64,000 bases of DNA, taken from NCBI GenBank assembly GCA_036946625.1, contig JAQIIU010000002.1, positions 806,001 to 870,000 on the forward strand. Direction: 5' to 3'. The notes beneath the pieces were generated by a model. That model saw only the letters and a list, made by a program, of their open reading frames with translations, did no database searches and was not told the origin of the DNA. Made by a program: the position numbers and the translations under genes. This DNA is from Methylorubrum populi (GTDB lineage: Bacteria > Pseudomonadota > Alphaproteobacteria > Rhizobiales > Beijerinckiaceae). How positions within the stretch are numbered: position 1 is the stretch's first letter; every line of letters starts with the position of its first letter. Below are positions 42,081 to 50,114 of the stretch, in pieces.

Positions 42081-43006
42081 ACGTGCCGTTTGGCAGGAGA
42101 GTCACCGAGCGCGGCCTGCTCCTCTATAGGCTGCAGGTGCTGGCTGGCGGTCTCGATGACGGCAGAATTCAACCGAATCAAGGCTGGCTTGACCGCACGA
42201 GACCATTGCCAAAATAGCGGGACGTCCAACGTGTAATCCGGCGCAAGCCGGATTAGCTTACCCGTCTTAACATGAGGTTCGGCGAGGATTTCCGGCACAA
42301 GCGCCCATCCAAGGCTTCGAAGAACCCCGTTGGTGATTGCTGTTGTGGAAGGCAATTGGTGGAAGGGGTATCCGCTCTCGTATTGAAAATTCGCCGACAG
42401 CCAGTTTGAATGAAGCGCGTCCTTGTTGCCGTAAACCAAAGCTGGGGCTTTGCTAACCGCTTCAGGCGTCAATCCGTCAGGCATCCACCTGACGCGAAAT
42501 TCTGGCGAGCAGACCGCGATGTATCTTAGGGCACCGAGCGGCCGGGAATCGCAACCAGTCACCGGATCATCGTCGGCCGTGACCGCAGCGGTGACGAGCC
42601 CTTTTCGAAGCCATTCGGCGCTATGGTGCTGGTCGTCGATGACGAGATCATACAGCCAGGACCAATCCGGGGACAGCGCTTTTAGGAACCACGTTTCCAC
42701 GCTGTCTGCGTTCACCGCTATGCGGATGAAGCTTTGCTTTACGGGGCTATTCTCTATCGAGAGCTGGCGTTCAAGGGAGCGTTGCAGAAGACTGACGCGT
42801 TCAAAGTGCATAGCGACCATAGCCCCGGCCTCGGTGGCTTGGCAGGGTTTCTCACGGATAATCAGTGGAATACCGAGTTGGTCTTCCAAAGCTTTCACCC
42901 GCTGAGAAACAGCCGAAGGTGTGATGTGCAACGCACGGGCGGCCTTTTCAAAAGCGCCCGATCGCAAGACGGCGCTGACCGCTTCCATCTGTCCATAGTC
43001 CATCAT
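42077..43006 (-). CDS. argP: LysR-family regulator ArgP/LysG
   Basis: 309 residues. The winged helix is YGQMEAVSAVLRSGAFEKAARALHITPSAVSQRVKALEDQLGIPLIIRE. The effector domain contains FLKALSPDWSWLYDLVIDDQHHSAEWLRKGLVTAAVT, typical of ArgP/LysG. It is divergent from lysE, 87 bp between starts. Regulates basic amino-acid export. GC is clearly lower than in the flanking chromosome, suggesting acquisition as a unit with lysE. Confidence 0.92.
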   Translation of the reverse strand: MMDYGQMEAVSAVLRSGAFEKAARALHITPSAVSQRVKALEDQLGIPLIIREKPCQATEAGAMVAMHFERVSLLQRSLERQLSIENSPVKQSFIRIAVNADSVETWFLKALSPDWSWLYDLVIDDQHHSAEWLRKGLVTAAVTADDDPVTGCDSRPLGALRYIAVCSPEFRVRWMPDGLTPEAVSKAPALVYGNKDALHSNWLSANFQYESGYPFHQLPSTTAITNGVLRSLGWALVPEILAEPHVKTGKLIRLAPDYTLDVPLFWQWSRAVKPALIRLNSAVIETASQHLQPIEEQAALGDSPAKRHV

Positions 43007-43030
43007 TAGCGCTTCTTCACTCCATTGAAG

Positions 43031-43047
43031 TTATTTAACTTTAATAA
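43031..43047. promoter_or_regulatory. LysR-type box between argP and lysE
   Basis: TTATTTAACTTTAATAA, an AT-rich dyad (TTATT-N7-AATAA), lies in the divergent region. It suits binding of ArgP to control both genes. The plus-strand lysE start at 43094 has CGGAG eight bases upstream. Confidence 0.65.
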
Positions 43048-43093
43048 CTCAACGCGTTTTTTGTAAGGTGCCTTGGACGGTTCGGAGAGAATA

Positions 43094-43702
43094 ATGATCG
43101 CCTTTTTCCCTGGCTTTTTTCTCGGCATCAGCCTGATCGCTGCAATTGGCGCGCAAAACGCTTTCGTTCTGCGGCAAGGTCTCCAACGCCGGCATGTATT
43201 TGCTGTTTGCTTGACCTGTGCAGCCTCAGACGCGATTCTCGTTACCGTCGGCGTGGCCGGATTCGGGTTTTTGGTCACTGCTGTGCCATGGCTCGAGACT
43301 GCCATGACCATTGGGGGCGCGGTGTTTTTAGCCCTTTATGCAGTAAAAAGTTTTGGGGCGGCGTTTTCCGATAATTCCTCCCTCAGCCCCTCAGATGTGA
43401 AGATTGCCAGCCTGTCCAGCACGATCGCTGCCGCCTTGGCGTTCACCTGGCTCAATCCGCACGTCTATCTTGATACGGTCGTGTTGCTCGGTTCCATCTC
43501 CACCAATTATGGGGATGATCGCTTGATGTTCGCCATCGGTGCCATCACGGCTTCCTTTGTCTTTTTCTTCTCATTGGGGTTGGGTGCCCGACTGCTCACG
43601 CCGCTGTTTTCCAGCCCCCAATCCTGGCGAGTTCTGGAATTTGTGGTCGGCGTCATCATGACCGCCCTGGCTCTCAAGCTGATCCTGCGGGTGGCAAGCT
43701 AG
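43094..43702 (+). CDS. lysE: LysE-family L-lysine/arginine exporter
   Basis: 202 residues from ATG 43094, chosen over an upstream TTG by ribosome binding site and family start. MIAFFPGFFLGISLIAAIGAQNAFVLRQGLQRRHV is the classic LysE N-terminus. Five to six membrane helices are visible, with the conserved LNPHVYLDTVVLLGSI loop. Exports excess lysine/arginine at the inner membrane under ArgP control. Confidence 0.94.
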   Translation: MIAFFPGFFLGISLIAAIGAQNAFVLRQGLQRRHVFAVCLTCAASDAILVTVGVAGFGFLVTAVPWLETAMTIGGAVFLALYAVKSFGAAFSDNSSLSPSDVKIASLSSTIAAALAFTWLNPHVYLDTVVLLGSISTNYGDDRLMFAIGAITASFVFFFSLGLGARLLTPLFSSPQSWRVLEFVVGVIMTALALKLILRVAS

Positions 43703-43807
43703 GGTTTCGCTGAGCCGATGGAGGCATGCCAGCATGCTGGGGCGCATCGAAAGGGGCGGCGACGCATGACACCCTGCCGGAAACGTTCTCTCCAGGGCAA
43801 ACAGCTA

Positions 43808-44737
43808 AGAGTCTGTCCGACGACATATTGATACGCTGGAGTGGGTTGTGGTGGAAGGCAGCCTCGGTCTGGGAGCTTGCGATGTGGACACAGGAGAACC
43901 GGGCCCGCTACGACCGCAGTGCCCTGCGCTATCCGAGTGATCTGACCGATGAGGAGTGGGCGCTGATCGAGCCGCTGATTCCGCCGGCCAAGCCGGGCGG
44001 CGGCAAGCGCAGCGTGGACATCCGCGCGGTGGTGGACGGGCTGATGTACGTGCTCAGCACCGGCTGCCAATGGCGCGCGATCCCGACGGACCTGCCGCCG
44101 CGCTCGACCGTGCACGGCTATCTTGATCTGTGGGACTACGACGGCACGCTGGCGCGCATCCACCACGCGCTGTTCGTGGCCTGCCGCGAGCGGGCGGGCC
44201 GGGCGGCCAGCCCGAGCGCGGCCATCCTCGACAGCCAGAGCGTGAAGGGCGCGGAAAAAGGGGGCGGGCGATCGACCCGTCGGGCTACGACGCAGGCAAG
44301 AAGATCCGGGGCAAGAAAAGGCACATCCTCGTCGACACGCAGGGCTTCGTGATGCACGCCCTGGTGCATCCGGCCAGCGTGCAAGACCGCACCGGCGGCG
44401 TGTGGGTGATGGCGAGCTTGTTTGGCCTCTACCCGTTCCTGCTGCGGCTGTATGCCGACGGCGGCTACCAGGGACCAGCGTTCAAGGCTGGTCTGCGCCG
44501 GGCCTGCCGCCGGCTCAAGCTCACGATCGTCAAGCGGTCCGATCAGGCCCAGGGCTTCGTCGTGCTGCCCAAGCGCTGGATCGTCGAGCGGACCTTTGCC
44601 TGGCTCAACCGCTGCTGGCGTCTGGCTAAGGACTGGGAATGCCGGAGCAGAACGGCGCGCGCCTTCCTGCTGCTCGCCTCCATCCGCCTCATGACGCGAA
44701 AGCTCTGCCAGAAAACAATATGATCTCGGACGGGCTC
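43808..44737 (+). mobile_element. IS5-family element A (IS427-like)
   Basis: About 930 bp. Imperfect terminal repeats GAGTCTGTCCGA (43808-43819) and TCGGACGGGCTC (44726-44737). It abuts IS4 copy a at its right end. The target flanks TAA (left) and TGA (right) fit TNA preference but differ from each other. Confidence 0.85.
43882..44723 (+). CDS. IS5-family transposase, two frames joined by -1 shift
   Basis: The first frame (ATG 43882) encodes RYPSDLTDEEWALIEPLIPPAKPGGGKRSVDIRAVVDGLMYVLSTGCQWRAIPTDLPPRSTV... ILDSQSVKGAEK. The second continues IDPSGYDAGKKIRGKKRHILVDTQGF... YADGGYQGPAF... VVLPKRWIVERTFAWLNRCWRLAKDWE. The switch is at an A5G5 run (44255-44264). The geometry is that of programmed -1 frameshifting in this IS group. 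The DDE residues are in ILDSQSVK, LYADGGYQG and WIVERTFAW. Confidence 0.85.
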
Positions 44738-44743
44738 TGAGAG

Positions 44744-46185
44744 CCATGCCTTTTAAGGTGTTTTCTTAGCCATTAGCTTGGCCTTTTCGAGGACCCTGGC
44801 GGTGGCGACGTGTTTTCGGGCCGTAGCCGCCGCTACATAGGGCTTGTCGACCTTGCGCTTGGGACCACGCGGGCTGGTTGCAATCCGCCCTGGGTCGACC
44901 CGCTCCGCCAAGGCGAGCAAGCGGGCCGCGACGCTCGCCGCATCCTCCTGGCCCGTCAACACAGAGCCGTGTCCGAGCGCCACCATCAGCCCCTCGTAGC
45001 CGGCACCGATCTGACGGCTCAGGTGGAACACCGAGACCCGCGGCTCGGGCCCGTGCACCTGCTCGATGCACGCGCTCAGCAGGCTCAGCACGTTGTGGGC
45101 CAGAACGGCAGCGGCAAACCCCAGCAGGGCCGCCCGCGGACGACCCAGGCGACCGGCCTCGCTGTGCAGCACCCGTTCCATCTGCAGGAACAGACCCTCG
45201 ATCCGCCAGCGTCGCCGATACACCTGCGCGATCTGCGCCGCACTGACGCTCGCCGGCAGGTTGCTCCACAGCCAGATCGTCCGGTCTCCCTCCGTCGTTG
45301 GCGCCGTCAAGCTCAGCGCGATGCGCCGCCACGCATCGCCGCTCCCCTCCAGCGTAATGCTCTGCTCACACAGTGTGCCGGTCTCGCAGGAGCCGCACGC
45401 CTGCCAATCCCCCTGCGCGCCCAGGCGGGGATGGTTGCCGTGCCGACGCACCACGAAGTGGCTGCCTGCCTCAACCAGACCCTGCAGCCAGGTCCGGACA
45501 CAGAAGTGCCGATCGGCGACCCAGACCTGACCGGGCGCGGCAGCGTCCAGGAGGGCCCGGGCCAGCGCCCGTTCGTCGGCATAAGCATCTTCGGCCGCCA
45601 CCAGATCGACGGCCAGGCCGGTATCGGGATCGTAGACGACCAGGGTCTGCCCCGGCAGGGCGGCGCCGCGATGCGCGCGCAGAGGCTTCAGGCGCTTGTC
45701 GCTGCCGGGCAGATGGTTGCCGTCCAGCACGCGCAGTGCGTAGCCCGGCAGGCTCGGATGGCCGGTGCCCGCCGCGGTCATCACCGGGGCCAGTCGGGTC
45801 GCGCTGCCGCGCACGAGGGCGCGCAGCAGGTCGGGCTCGGTGCGGTTGACCTTGTCGTAGAGGGCGGGCAGCGAGACGGTCAGGTCTTCGGCCTCGCGCG
45901 CAGCGGCGTGCAACGACGAGCGCAGGCCGAGAGCGACGAGCATCGTCAGCCTGACGACAGTGGAGAACAGCAACTCCCGCGTGTATTGCCGCTGGCGATG
46001 CTGCTCGAACACCTCGTCGATCCAGCCGGCCGGCAGCGCGTGTTCCAAGGCCGTGCGGGCCATCAGGCTCGTCGGCGCATAGTTCTCGAACCGTTCAATG
46101 ACGGCAGACCAGACTGGATCGGATCCTTGCAATGCTTCGCTCATTGCAAGGATATAGTTAATATAAACGAACCTTAAAAGGCATA
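44744..46185 (-). mobile_element. IS4-family element, complete copy a
   Basis: 1,442 bp with terminal ATGCCTTTTAAGG-type repeats and a perfect 10-bp target duplication, GCTCTGAGAG (44734-44743 and 46186-46195). It inserted exactly at the junction between IS5-like elements A and B, whose ends form the target. Confidence 0.93.
44753..46144 (-). CDS. IS4-family transposase
   Basis: 463 residues from ATG 46144. An N-terminal helical part (WIDEVFEQHRQRQYTRELLFSTVVRLTMLV) precedes the catalytic core with RVLDGNHLPGSDKRLK, VWVADRHFCVRT and the Y-R-x3-R-x-E signature YRRRWRIEGLFLQMERVL. Same protein as copy b. Intact and probably active. Confidence 0.93.
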   Translation of the reverse strand: MSEALQGSDPVWSAVIERFENYAPTSLMARTALEHALPAGWIDEVFEQHRQRQYTRELLFSTVVRLTMLVALGLRSSLHAAAREAEDLTVSLPALYDKVNRTEPDLLRALVRGSATRLAPVMTAAGTGHPSLPGYALRVLDGNHLPGSDKRLKPLRAHRGAALPGQTLVVYDPDTGLAVDLVAAEDAYADERALARALLDAAAPGQVWVADRHFCVRTWLQGLVEAGSHFVVRRHGNHPRLGAQGDWQACGSCETGTLCEQSITLEGSGDAWRRIALSLTAPTTEGDRTIWLWSNLPASVSAAQIAQVYRRRWRIEGLFLQMERVLHSEAGRLGRPRAALLGFAAAVLAHNVLSLLSACIEQVHGPEPRVSVFHLSRQIGAGYEGLMVALGHGSVLTGQEDAASVAARLLALAERVDPGRIATSPRGPKRKVDKPYVAAATARKHVATARVLEKAKLMAKKTP

Positions 46186-46192
46186 GCTCTGA

Positions 46193-47130
46193 GAGCCTGT
46201 TTGAGCTCCTCCGCCGGCTGTCCCCATCTGTCTCGTGTGTCAACACGCATTCCGCCTGGCGGGGCGGAGTGGAGAGCAGATGTGGACGGACCGACATCGG
46301 ACGCGTCATGAGGCGCGTCTGAAGGACATGGTGCTGCAAGCAGGCTTGGACGAGGTGGCTCGCTTCTTGGAACGAGCCGATCCGCCCAGCCGTCAGGATG
46401 CGACGCCCGTGCGCCGGGCGCTGGCGGGGATCGCCTGGCACCTGCGGACGGGCGGAGGGTGGCGGGCGCTGCCGGCTGGCTTTCCGCCCTGGCGCACGGT
46501 CTACGGCTGGTTCCGGCGCTGGATCGAGAAGGGGCTGTTCGAGAGCCTGATGCGCGCTCTGGCGCGCCGACAGCGGCGGCGCTGTGGGCGTCGACCAGAA
46601 CCACGGCTGGCCATCATCGACACGCAAAGCATCAAGTGCCTCGGGGTGCGCGGACCGCGCGGCTACGATGGCGCCAAGAAGCTGGTCGGCCGCAAACGCG
46701 TGGCGCTGGTGGATGCCGAAGGACACGTCCTGGCGCTCGCCGTCGTGCCGGCCAACGGGCAGGATCGCGACACGCTGCCGGCCCTCAATGACGGCAAGGA
46801 GCCATGGCCCAGCCTGCGTCTGGCCATCCTCGATGGCGCCTTCCATCCTCGATGGCGCCTTCACGGCCGAGCGCTGCCGGGAGTGGTGCAACCTCCACGG
46901 CATGCGCCACCACGTCGTCGAGAAGGACCCGGATCAGAGGGGCTTCGTCGTGCTGGAGCGACGCTGGGTCGTGGAGCGGACCTTCGGCTGGCTCAGCCAC
47001 TGGGGCGGCTTGCTGCGCGAGCGCGCCGGTCGCCTCGATGTCGCCACCGGTCGCCTGGCCTGCGTCGCCTGCCTCGTGGCTGCCAACGCACTCAACAATC
47101 CCGCATGAAACAGAGTTCTCAAACAGGCTC
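46193..47130 (+). mobile_element. IS5-family element B
   Basis: 938 bp. Terminal repeats GAGCCTGTTTGAG and CTCAAACAGGCTC are perfect. A 3-bp target duplication TGA lies on both sides (46190-46192, 47131-47133). These termini match the ends of the palindromic MITE-like repeats at 58676-58886 and 63465-63683. Confidence 0.9.
46280..47108 (+). pseudogene. IS5-family transposase inactivated by 19-bp tandem duplication
   Basis: The first part, from ATG 46280, is normal (DATPVRRALAGIAWHLRTGGGWRALPAGFPPWRTVYGWFRRW... LAIIDTQSIKCLGVRGPRGYDGAKKLVGRKR). At 46825-46862 the 19-bp unit CATCCTCGATGGCGCCTTC occurs twice in tandem, shifting the frame. The rest (TAERCREWCNLHGMRHHVVEKDPDQRGFVVLERRWVVERTFGWLSHWGG) is in the next frame. 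With one unit removed the protein would be continuous. Confidence 0.9.
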
Positions 47131-47137
47131 TGAGGGC

Positions 47138-48579
47138 TATGCCTTTTAAGGTTCGTTTATATTAACTATATCCTTGCAATGAGCGAAGCATTGCAAGGAT
47201 CCGATCCAGTCTGGTCTGCCGTCATTGAACGGTTCGAGAACTATGCGCCGACGAGCCTGATGGCCCGCACGGCCTTGGAACACGCGCTGCCGGCCGGCTG
47301 GATCGACGAGGTGTTCGAGCAGCATCGCCAGCGGCAATACACGCGGGAGTTGCTGTTCTCCACTGTCGTCAGGCTGACGATGCTCGTCGCTCTCGGCCTG
47401 CGCTCGTCGTTGCACGCCGCTGCGCGCGAAGCCGAAGACCTGACCGTCTCGCTGCCCGCCCTCTACGACAAGGTCAACCGCACCGAGCCCGACCTGCTGC
47501 GCGCCCTCGTGCGCGGCAGCGCGACCCGACTGGCCCCGGTGATGACCGCGGCGGGCACCGGCCATCCGAGCCTGCCGGGCTACGCACTGCGCGTGCTGGA
47601 CGGCAACCATCTGCCCGGCAGCGACAAGCGCCTGAAGCCTCTGCGCGCGCATCGCGGCGCCGCCCTGCCGGGGCAGACCCTGGTCGTCTACGATCCCGAT
47701 ACCGGCCTGGCCGTCGATCTGGTGGCGGCCGAAGATGCTTATGCCGACGAACGGGCGCTGGCCCGGGCCCTCCTGGACGCTGCCGCGCCCGGTCAGGTCT
47801 GGGTCGCCGATCGGCACTTCTGTGTCCGGACCTGGCTGCAGGGTCTGGTTGAGGCAGGCAGCCACTTCGTGGTGCGTCGGCACGGCAACCATCCCCGCCT
47901 GGGCGCGCAGGGGGATTGGCAGGCGTGCGGCTCCTGCGAGACCGGCACACTGTGTGAGCAGAGCATTACGCTGGAGGGGAGCGGCGATGCGTGGCGGCGC
48001 ATCGCGCTGAGCTTGACGGCGCCAACGACGGAGGGAGACCGGACGATCTGGCTGTGGAGCAACCTGCCGGCGAGCGTCAGTGCGGCGCAGATCGCGCAGG
48101 TGTATCGGCGACGCTGGCGGATCGAGGGTCTGTTCCTGCAGATGGAACGGGTGCTGCACAGCGAGGCCGGTCGCCTGGGTCGTCCGCGGGCGGCCCTGCT
48201 GGGGTTTGCCGCTGCCGTTCTGGCCCACAACGTGCTGAGCCTGCTGAGCGCGTGCATCGAGCAGGTGCACGGGCCCGAGCCGCGGGTCTCGGTGTTCCAC
48301 CTGAGCCGTCAGATCGGTGCCGGCTACGAGGGGCTGATGGTGGCGCTCGGACACGGCTCTGTGTTGACGGGCCAGGAGGATGCGGCGAGCGTCGCGGCCC
48401 GCTTGCTCGCCTTGGCGGAGCGGGTCGACCCAGGGCGGATTGCAACCAGCCCGCGTGGTCCCAAGCGCAAGGTCGACAAGCCCTATGTAGCGGCGGCTAC
48501 GGCCCGAAAACACGTCGCCACCGCCAGGGTCCTCGAAAAGGCCAAGCTAATGGCTAAGAAAACACCTTAAAAGGCATGG
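47138..48579 (+). mobile_element. IS4-family element, complete copy b
   Basis: 1,442 bp, same as copy a but in opposite orientation. It lies between IS5-like elements B and C. Its flanks CTCTGAGGGC (left) and CTCTGAGATC (right) agree in only eight of ten bases, so one side was changed after insertion or the copy arrived by recombination. Confidence 0.92.
47179..48570 (+). CDS. IS4-family transposase
   Basis: 463 residues from ATG 47179. Full DDE/YREK set (LDGNHLPGSDK, VADRHFC, YRRRWRIEGLF). The element has two complete copies in this window plus one split copy, which indicates recent activity. Confidence 0.93.
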   Translation: MSEALQGSDPVWSAVIERFENYAPTSLMARTALEHALPAGWIDEVFEQHRQRQYTRELLFSTVVRLTMLVALGLRSSLHAAAREAEDLTVSLPALYDKVNRTEPDLLRALVRGSATRLAPVMTAAGTGHPSLPGYALRVLDGNHLPGSDKRLKPLRAHRGAALPGQTLVVYDPDTGLAVDLVAAEDAYADERALARALLDAAAPGQVWVADRHFCVRTWLQGLVEAGSHFVVRRHGNHPRLGAQGDWQACGSCETGTLCEQSITLEGSGDAWRRIALSLTAPTTEGDRTIWLWSNLPASVSAAQIAQVYRRRWRIEGLFLQMERVLHSEAGRLGRPRAALLGFAAAVLAHNVLSLLSACIEQVHGPEPRVSVFHLSRQIGAGYEGLMVALGHGSVLTGQEDAASVAARLLALAERVDPGRIATSPRGPKRKVDKPYVAAATARKHVATARVLEKAKLMAKKTP

Positions 48580-48585
48580 CTCTGA

Positions 48586-49397
48586 GATCGCCTCACAGAA
48601 CCGTCTGATCTGGTTGAGCGTGATGAGGCTGGCAGCAAGGCTGGTGAAGGCTTCGTAGATGTCGGCTCGGCGCTCGTATCGGATGGGCAGGCGGCGGAAG
48701 CGGTTGAACCAAGCGTGGGTGCGCTCCATGACCCAGCGGTGGCGGCCGAGCCTTTCACTGCTCTCGATGCCCTTGCGGGCGATGCGGGGCACGATCCCGC
48801 GCGCCCGGCATTCCTGCCGACGCGCCTTGGCGTCGCAGGCCTTGTCGGCATGCAGCTTGTTGGGGCGTCGGCGCGGTCGGCCGCGCCGGCCCGTGCTCAG
48901 CGGCGGGATGGCATCGAGGGTCGGCGCCATCTGCGGGCTGTCGTGCCGGTTGGCACCCGTCAGCCTCAGGCCGACCGGCGTGCCGCGGGCGTCGGTGACG
49001 AGGTGGCGCTTCGTGCCCGGCTTGCCCCGATCCGTCGGGTTCGGGCCGGTGGCAGTCCCCCCTTTTTAGCCGGGACAGAGGCACTGTCCAGGCTCGCCCG
49101 CCGCCAGTCGATCTCGCCGGCCGCGTGCAAGCGCTCCAGCAGCACCTGATGCAATTGCGCCCACACGCCGGCCTCCTGCCAATCGCGCAGGCGGCGCCAG
49201 CACCTCATGCCGCAGCCGCAGCCCATCTCGGCCGGCAGCATCTCCCACGGCAGGCCCGACCGCAGCACGAACAGGAGGCCGCTGAGCGCGGCACGGTTCT
49301 CGATCGGAGGCCGGCCCCCTTTCGGGCGCGGACGGGGCGGCGGCAGGAGCGGGGCGAGCGCGGTCCAGAGAGCGTCGGGAAGCAGAGGTCGAGCCAT
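48586..49397 (-). CDS. IS5-family transposase, two frames joined by -1 shift
   Basis: ATG 49397: MARPLLPDALWTALAPLLPPPRPRPKGGRPPIENRAALSGLLFVLRSGLPWEMLPAEM... EIDWRRASLDSASVPAKKGG. After an A5G6 run (about 49059-49069) the frame moves by -1 to TGPNPTDRGKPGTKRHLVTDARGTPVGL... RRHRW-type VMERTHAWFNRFRRLPIRYERRADIYEAF. The frame has no stop inside the IS and reads on into the neighbouring IS4 copy. Confidence 0.82.
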
Positions 49398-49446
49398 ACC
49401 CGACCAACGCCTCACACTCCAAAGCGTGCCGTTCTGTTAGGCGCTC
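48586..49446 (-). mobile_element. IS5-family element C (IS427-like)
   Basis: About 861 bp. Imperfect terminal repeats: GATCGCCTCACAGAAC at the left, GTTCTGTTAGGCGCTC at the right (14 of 16 match). The left flank is TGA, the right flank CAA: no duplication. It interrupts the remnant of a YciE/DUF892 gene on its right. Confidence 0.85.
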
Positions 49447-49453
49447 CAATTCG

Positions 49454-49715
49454 TTGGACGACCTCTTCGTGCATACGTTGCAAGATGTCTATTACGCGGA
49501 GCGGCAGATCACCAAGGCTCTGCCGAAGATGGTCGGGAAGGCGACGCATGCCGGGCTGCGAGACGCATCTGCGCGAGACCGAGGGGCAGATCAAGCGCCT
49601 GGAGCAGGTGTTCGAGATGCAAGGCCACAGGCCGAAGGCGGTCGATTGCCCCGCCATCGACGCATCGTCAAGGAAGCCAAATCAAACACTTTCGACCAGC
49701 GCTCCTCTCGCAATG
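49454..49715 (+). pseudogene. YciE/DUF892 ferritin-like protein remnant
   Basis: DDLFVHTLQDVYYAERQITKALPKMVGKA, then in another frame CETHLRETEGQIKRLEQVFEMQGHRPKAVDCPAIDA, then back to IVKEAK. These are the first two helices of a DUF892 protein. There are two frameshifts, the start is lost to IS C, and the C-terminal half is missing. Dead gene. Confidence 0.82.
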
Positions 49716-50114
49716 ACCCGTCATGTTGGGGTCGCGCAGCGAAACCCGAAGATTCACCCGTGAGGCACGATGGACGTCGAGCGTCGCGGCCTCATGGGCT
49801 GCACGCTTCGCGCGCCCCTTCGGGTCCGCGTTCGCCTGCGGTGCCCCGGTAATGACGACGGAGGGGGCCGGCGGATCGGCATCCTGAAGGCTTGCCGCGT
49901 GAACCTGCATTCGCGGCCCTGGCCACGTGTGGGCGACGAACATCATCCGAACTCGGTTGGCACGAGCGCTGCATCGGCCCTTGCCGCCGCCCTCGGGCGG
50001 TGGGCGGGGCAACGGCGCCTCGCGATGCGGACGGCGCGTGTCCGGACAACCTCCCCGCATGAGCGGCCCCGACCCAGCCGGCGCGGTGCGCCGTCGAGCC
50101 CAACGAGCACGCCG
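49716..50114. other. long leader/intergenic region before narK-like gene
   Basis: No credible gene. 49793-49860 contains a stretch (GGGCTGCACGC...CCCCTTCGGGTCCG...TGCCCCGGTAATGACG) similar to 58587-58650, a dispersed intergenic repeat. A CCGCCCTCGGGCGG hairpin lies at 49988-50001. Confidence 0.5.

Noticed and set aside
44810-46177. 455-codon frame antisense to the IS4 transposase, seen in every copy
   Set aside because: Mirror frame of the transposase coding strand; the DDE protein explains the sequence.
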